From assembly GCA_017577565.1 (NCBI GenBank), contig PKRH01000126.1:1-9421 (forward strand): a DNA stretch of 9,421 bases. The letters run 5' to 3'. Positions 6,517 to 9,421 of this stretch are shown piece by piece. Below the pieces are notes generated by a model. It was not told where the DNA came from and did not search any database. It saw nothing but the letters and a program-made list of their open reading frames with translations. The DNA is from Thermoanaerobacterales bacterium. Its GTDB lineage: Bacteria > Actinomycetota > Acidimicrobiia > Acidimicrobiales > JACDCH01. A program made the translations under genes and the position numbers. Each line of letters starts with the position of its first letter. Positions within the stretch are counted from its first letter, which is position 1.

Positions 6517-7683
6517 ATGGCGGCAACGGGCCGGGCCAGCGTGACAGCGGACCAGGCGATCGCGTACCGGGTCGCCGCCCACAACCTCCACGAGCCGCTG
6601 CCCCCCGACCGCCTCGTCGACGCCGCCGCCGTGGCCGGCGTGCAGGACACGCCGCCGGGCAACGCCGGGGTCGCCCTGGCGGCCCGGGTCCGGGGGCTGC
6701 GCCCCGAGGACCTCGAGTCCGCGCTGCTCGACGAGCGCTCGCTGCTGCGCATGCTCAGCCTGCGGGGCGCGGCCCACGTCGTGCCCCGGCGGGACGGCAT
6801 GGTCTTCGGCCCCGGGGCGCTGGCGGCCGACGAGGCCTCGCTGCGCGAGCAGCTGGGCCCGGCCGTCGAGGCCGTCGACGCCGCCGGCATGTCGGCGCGG
6901 GAGGCGCTCGGCACGGTCGTCGGTGTCGTGGCCGCGGTGCTCGCCGACGCCGAGCCCCGCACCAAGGGGCAGCTCAGCGAGGCGCTGCACGACCGGCTGC
7001 CCGCCGAGCTGCTGCCCTGGTGCGACGTCTGCGACGTCCACCACGTCCCCGAGCAGCTGCTCCGCTTGGCCGGCACGGCGGGAGCCTTCGTCTACGGCTG
7101 GCCGCAGGGCGGCCGCCAGACGCTCATGGCCACCGACATCTGGCTGGGGTCGCCGCTGGGCGGCGGCCTCGCCGCGGCCCGGCTGGAGCTGGTGCGGCGG
7201 TTCGTCCACGCCTACGGCCCGGTGACCGCCCGCCACTTCGCGGCCTGGACCGGCATCTCCCCCGACGAGGCCCGCGAGCGGTTCCTCGAGCTCGGCGACG
7301 AGCTGGTGGACGTGAAGCTCGACGGCGCCAACGCCGTCGTGCTGGCCGCCGACCGCGAGCTGCTCGCCGACCCGCCCTTCGCCGTCGGGGCCCGGCTGCT
7401 GCCCGCCGGCGACCCGTTCCTCGCCCAGCGGGACCGGTCGACCCTGCTGCCCGACAAGGCGCACCAGCGGGCGCTGTGGCGGCCGGCGGGCAGCCCTGGC
7501 CTCGTGCTCATGACCGGGCGGCCGGTCGGCATCTGGCGGGCCCGGCAGGCCGGGGCGCGCCTGCGGGTGACGGTCGAGCCCTTCGGGGAGCTGAACCCCC
7601 GCAAGCGCCAGGCGATCGAGCAGGCGGCCGCGGTGGTGGCGCCCTTCCGGGGGCGGGACGACGTGGAGGTCACCTTCGCCTGA
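6517..7683 (+). CDS. Winged-helix DNA-binding domain protein (HTH_42, PF06224)
   Basis: A 388-residue protein of the winged helix DNA-binding domain family related to YcaQ/AlkX. In characterised relatives the fold is three tandem winged helices that act in repair of alkylated or crosslinked DNA; many actinobacterial members are uncharacterised. Recognisable stretches are AIAYRVAAHNLHEPLPP near the N-terminus (14-30), ESALLDERSLLRMLSLRGAAH (67-87), FVHAYGPVTARHFAAWTGIS (229-248), and the C-terminal LLPAGDPFLAQRDRSTLLPD (294-312) followed by RALWRPAG and GRPVGIWR. At 168-176 WCDVCDVHH gives a C-x2-C-x2-H-H cluster that could bind a metal. The catalytic QxD/QxQ motif of YcaQ-type glycosylases is not obvious, so a glycosylase activity is not claimed. 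It stands alone, divergent from the TetR operon. The ATG at 6517 is chosen over the upstream GTG at 6436 because of the TACCCT box and because family similarity begins just after it. Confidence 0.85.
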   Translation: MAATGRASVTADQAIAYRVAAHNLHEPLPPDRLVDAAAVAGVQDTPPGNAGVALAARVRGLRPEDLESALLDERSLLRMLSLRGAAHVVPRRDGMVFGPGALAADEASLREQLGPAVEAVDAAGMSAREALGTVVGVVAAVLADAEPRTKGQLSEALHDRLPAELLPWCDVCDVHHVPEQLLRLAGTAGAFVYGWPQGGRQTLMATDIWLGSPLGGGLAAARLELVRRFVHAYGPVTARHFAAWTGISPDEARERFLELGDELVDVKLDGANAVVLAADRELLADPPFAVGARLLPAGDPFLAQRDRSTLLPDKAHQRALWRPAGSPGLVLMTGRPVGIWRARQAGARLRVTVEPFGELNPRKRQAIEQAAAVVAPFRGRDDVEVTFA

Positions 7684-7732
7684 GCCGGGCCGCCTTGTCG
7701 CGGACCGTGGTCGGCGCGGCATGCTGCGTGGC

Positions 7733-8098
7733 GTGACCGAGCCGACGACGCCGGAGGAGTTCTTCGCCGGGCAACCCCTGGGGCTCGCGACCTACGAGTG
7801 GATCCGGTCCCGGGTCGCCGAGCTGGGCGGCGCCGAGGTCCGGGTGACCGCGAGCCAGGTCGCCTTCCGCCGCCGCCAGGGGTTCGCCTTCCTGTGGCGG
7901 CCCGACCAGTACCTCGCCGACCCCGACGCCGAGGTCGTCCTCACCCTCGTGCTCGACCGCCACGACCCCTCGCCCCGCTTCACGGAGGTCGTCCACCCGG
8001 GCCGGCAGTGGGCCCACCACCTCGCGGTCCGGGACGTCGCCGACCTCGACGACGAGGTCGACGGCTGGCTGCGGGAGGCCTACGAGGACGCCGGGTGA
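7733..8098 (+). CDS. DUF5655 domain-containing protein
   Basis: A 121-residue soluble protein resembling the DUF5655 family (PF18899), whose function is not known. The pattern TPEEFFAGQPLGLATYEWIR (6-24), QVAFRRRQGFAFLWRPDQYL (42-61), LTLVLDRHDPSPRFTEVVHP (70-89) and RQWAHHLAVRDVADLDDEVD is typical of small uncharacterised actinobacterial members, and in other genomes the domain is also found at the end of DUF4287 proteins. The start could be ATG 7721 or GTG 7733. The GTG is preferred because CATGCT at 7720-7725 followed by seven bases gives the leaderless spacing seen at other genes here, and because similarity begins after it. It lies 49 bases after the winged-helix gene in the same direction but seems to have its own promoter. 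Confidence 0.8.
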   Translation: MTEPTTPEEFFAGQPLGLATYEWIRSRVAELGGAEVRVTASQVAFRRRQGFAFLWRPDQYLADPDAEVVLTLVLDRHDPSPRFTEVVHPGRQWAHHLAVRDVADLDDEVDGWLREAYEDAG

Positions 8099-8109
8099 CG
8101 CTGGGCACA

Positions 8110-8137
8110 CCCCGCGGCCGCGGGGGATGATGGGCCC
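8110..8137 (+). promoter_or_regulatory. 16-bp GC palindrome and leaderless-type promoter of the cupin gene
   Basis: CCCCGCGGCCGCGGGG at 8110-8125 is a perfect palindrome. It is immediately followed by GATGAT (8126-8131), a likely -10-like box, then six bases (GGGCCC) and the ATG at 8138. The palindrome lies 12 bases after the DUF5655 stop, so it could act as a terminator stem for that gene (no U-tract follows) or as a binding site overlapping the cupin promoter spacer. Confidence 0.4.
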
Positions 8138-8602
8138 ATGACCGCCATCGACATCCCCCGGGCCCTCCATCGGGGCGAGGACGAGCTGCCCTTCGTCGAC
8201 CTGGGCGACGGGTCGGAGCTGCAGCTGCTGCAGTGCGACGTCGAGGCCGGCCTGTGGGTGATCCGCACCCGGTTCCCGGCCGGCTACGTCGTGCAGACGC
8301 ACAAGCACACCGGCGAGGTGTTCGCCTTCACCATCACGGGGCGGTGGCGCTACGCCGAGTACCCGGAGGTGAACACCGCCGGGTCGTACCTCTACGAGCC
8401 GGCGGGCTCGGTGCACACGCTCGTCGTCCCCGAGGACGACGAGGGCGTGACCGACGTCTGGTTCGCCATCCGTGGCGCCAACCTGAACCTCGACGCCGAC
8501 GGCAACGTCACCAGCGTCATCGACGCCGGGGTGGTGCGGGACTTCTACCTCGCCGCCTGCGAGAGCGCGGGGCACCCCCGGCCGGCCGTCATCGGCCTCT
8601 GA
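8138..8602 (+). CDS. Cupin protein, 2,4'-dihydroxyacetophenone dioxygenase family
   Basis: A 154-residue single-domain cupin. The metal site is visible as THKHTGE (54-60), with His55 and His57, and as AGSVHTL (89-95), with His93; the acidic ligand could be Glu60 or Glu74. The whole chain, with IPRALHRGEDELPFVDLGDG at 6-25, YPEVNTAGSYLYEPAGSVHT at 75-94 and DVWFAIRGANLNLDADGNV at 106-124, follows the proteins usually annotated as 2,4'-dihydroxyacetophenone dioxygenase family, non-haem iron enzymes that cleave a C-C bond next to a ketone. Most members are annotated by similarity only, so the true substrate is open. No aromatic or ketone degradation genes lie beside it, so the context gives no support for that substrate. 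The ATG at 8138 is preceded by GATGAT with a six-base gap. The gene appears to be transcribed alone. Confidence 0.85.
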   Translation: MTAIDIPRALHRGEDELPFVDLGDGSELQLLQCDVEAGLWVIRTRFPAGYVVQTHKHTGEVFAFTITGRWRYAEYPEVNTAGSYLYEPAGSVHTLVVPEDDEGVTDVWFAIRGANLNLDADGNVTSVIDAGVVRDFYLAACESAGHPRPAVIGL

Positions 8603-8611
8603 CCCGCGGCG

Positions 8612-8760
8612 TCAGCGGGGCCCGAGCAGCGCGGCCGCGAGGTCGCGCCCGAGCTCGTCGCCGATCGGGGCCCCGGTGACGAGCTGCTCGAGGACGGCCG
8701 ACAGCAGCGCCCGCCGCACGATCCGGGCCGCGACCGGCGGGCGGTGGGCGGATCCGGGCG
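8612..8760 (-). pseudogene. Possible coding remnant (helical C-terminal fragment)
   Basis: The minus-strand frame ending at 8612 reads ARIVRRALLSAVLEQLVTG then APIGDELGRDLAAALLGPR before its stop. Over roughly the last 40 codons third positions are almost all G or C while second positions are mixed, as in real genes here, and the peptide would form amphipathic helices resembling the end of a TetR-type regulator. Upstream the translation becomes Pro/Arg/Gly-rich and non-protein-like, and no good start or ribosome site is seen. It may be the tail of a decayed or deleted gene, or a chance frame. Confidence 0.25.
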
Positions 8761-8901
8761 GGGCGTGCCCCGGCCGGCGGTCCCGGCCGCCACGGGCCAC
8801 CACGGGCCGCCGGCCCGGTCCGCCGTGCCGGCCGGCCCGGTGACGGATCGTTATCAAGCAAGAGTGGGATAGTGACCCGGGAATTCGGTTAGATTCACCC
8901 A
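8761..8901 (+). promoter_or_regulatory. GC-rich spacer and leaderless-type promoter of the PrsW gene
   Basis: Bases 8761-8840 are low-complexity GC-rich sequence with repeated GGCC/CCGG and show no gene. From about 8845 the sequence is unusually AT-rich for this window. TAGATT at 8890-8895, six bases before the GTG at 8902, is the likely -10 box. A second -10-like GATAGT lies at 8869-8874. No convincing -35 box was found. Confidence 0.5.
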
Positions 8902-9421
8902 GTGGCGAGCCATGATCCTCGTTCGATTCTGAAGGAACGCCCATCGGCCGGTGTGATCGGCGGTCTGATCGCGGCCGGGATCTGCGCCCTGGTGTCGTTC
9001 TCCATCGACATCCTCAACGGCGACCCGGTGCACTTCGCGATCGCGCTCGGCCTCGCGGTGGCGCCGGTCCCGCTGCTGCTGGCCCTCGTGCTCGCGCTCG
9101 ACCGCCTGGAGCCGGAGCCGCGCGCCCAGCTGATCTTCGCGTTCGCCTGGGGCGCCGGCGTCGCGGTGCTCTTCGCCGGCCTGCTCAACACGTTCAACCT
9201 GATCCTGGTCACGCGCCACATCGGCGACGCCGAGGACGCCCGCGCCCTGGTCGCCACGTTCGGGGCGCCCCCGGTCGAGGAGACCCTCAAGGGGCTGGTG
9301 CTCCTCGGGCTGCTGCGGTTCCGGCGGCAGGAGCTCGACGGGCCCACCGACGGGATCATGTACGCGAGCATGGTGGGCCTGGGCTTCGCCATGTCGGAGA
9401 ACGTCGGCTACTACCTCGCCC
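8902..9421 (+). CDS. PrsW family intramembrane metalloprotease (partial, N-terminal part)
   Basis: The first 173 residues of a multi-pass membrane protein that runs off the right edge, belonging to the PrsW protease family (PF13367). Family motifs in order are DRLEPEPR (67-74), GAPPVEETLKG (121-131) with the Glu-Glu pair 126-127 and Lys130, ELDGPTDGIMYA (144-155) and GFAMSENVGYY (161-171) with Glu167 and Asn168. Hydrophobic segments are near 17-37, 45-65, 76-103 and 152-173. In Bacillus PrsW cleaves the anti-sigma factor RsiW; other members have unknown targets, and no sigma or anti-sigma gene is visible here. The GTG at 8902 is chosen because TAGATT ends six bases before it and because the following residues (VASHDPRSILKERPS) make a short cytosolic N-terminus. 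The first 30 codons use more A/T third bases than the rest. Confidence 0.9.
   Translation, partial: MASHDPRSILKERPSAGVIGGLIAAGICALVSFSIDILNGDPVHFAIALGLAVAPVPLLLALVLALDRLEPEPRAQLIFAFAWGAGVAVLFAGLLNTFNLILVTRHIGDAEDARALVATFGAPPVEETLKGLVLLGLLRFRRQELDGPTDGIMYASMVGLGFAMSENVGYYLA

Noticed and set aside
6502..7722. A 406-codon minus-strand frame antisense to the winged-helix gene
   Set aside because: Gln/Gly/Arg/Pro-rich translation typical of the antisense of GC-rich genes; the plus strand has the family motifs.
8902..9421. CAAX-type (Rce1/CPBP) protease for the edge gene
   Set aside because: An EE pair is shared, but the DRLEPEP, EETLKG and SENVGYY motifs in this order indicate PrsW.
1..9421. CRISPR array, tRNA, rRNA, transposon or phage genes
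   Set aside because: No regularly spaced direct repeats, tRNA-like cloverleaf, rRNA sequence, transposase or phage protein was seen on either strand.

Overview
The window is very GC-rich DNA with almost exclusively G or C at third codon positions. Protein families, short intergenic gaps and repeated leaderless-type starts (a TANNNT- or NATGNT-like -10 box only 6-8 bases before ATG/GTG) suggest an actinomycete-type bacterium, plausibly class Acidimicrobiia. That taxonomic call is inference; no rRNA or marker gene is present.

Layout. (1) 1-711, minus strand: one uninterrupted reading frame that runs off the left edge and joins three unrelated pieces: a DUF202 membrane domain, the start of an ABC-transporter ATPase up to just past Walker A, and the ATP-binding end of a sensor histidine kinase. 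The kinase part uses codons (CTA, AGA, AAA, CAA, TTT, ATT) that are nearly absent elsewhere. It is a natural recombinant or, more probably, a chimeric join in the assembly. (2) 701-3216: two divergently transcribed AI-2E/PerM-family membrane proteins with back-to-back promoters in a 53-base gap; the left one overlaps the DUF202 start. (3) 3238-6280, minus strand: a tightly coupled operon of a TetR regulator, an aminoglycoside-phosphotransferase-like kinase and an acyl-CoA dehydrogenase. The last two match the two halves of ACAD10/ACAD11-type enzymes and suggest a 4-hydroxyacyl-CoA (or related) catabolic step controlled by its own TetR protein. (4) 6517-8602, plus strand: three small independent genes, a winged-helix DNA-binding protein (HTH_42), a DUF5655 protein and a cupin of the 2,4'-dihydroxyacetophenone dioxygenase type. 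(5) 8603-8901: no convincing complete gene; a possible minus-strand coding remnant, GC-rich low-complexity sequence and a promoter. (6) 8902 to the right edge: the N-terminal part of a PrsW-family intramembrane metalloprotease.

Regulation. Genes that head transcription units mostly carry the leaderless arrangement, whereas genes inside operons (kinase, acyl-CoA dehydrogenase, DUF202 chimera) have Shine-Dalgarno-like sequences and overlap or nearly touch the preceding gene. The TetR promoter carries two TGCA-N2-TGCA palindromes, a good candidate for autoregulatory operators. No tRNA, rRNA, CRISPR array, transposase or phage gene was seen.
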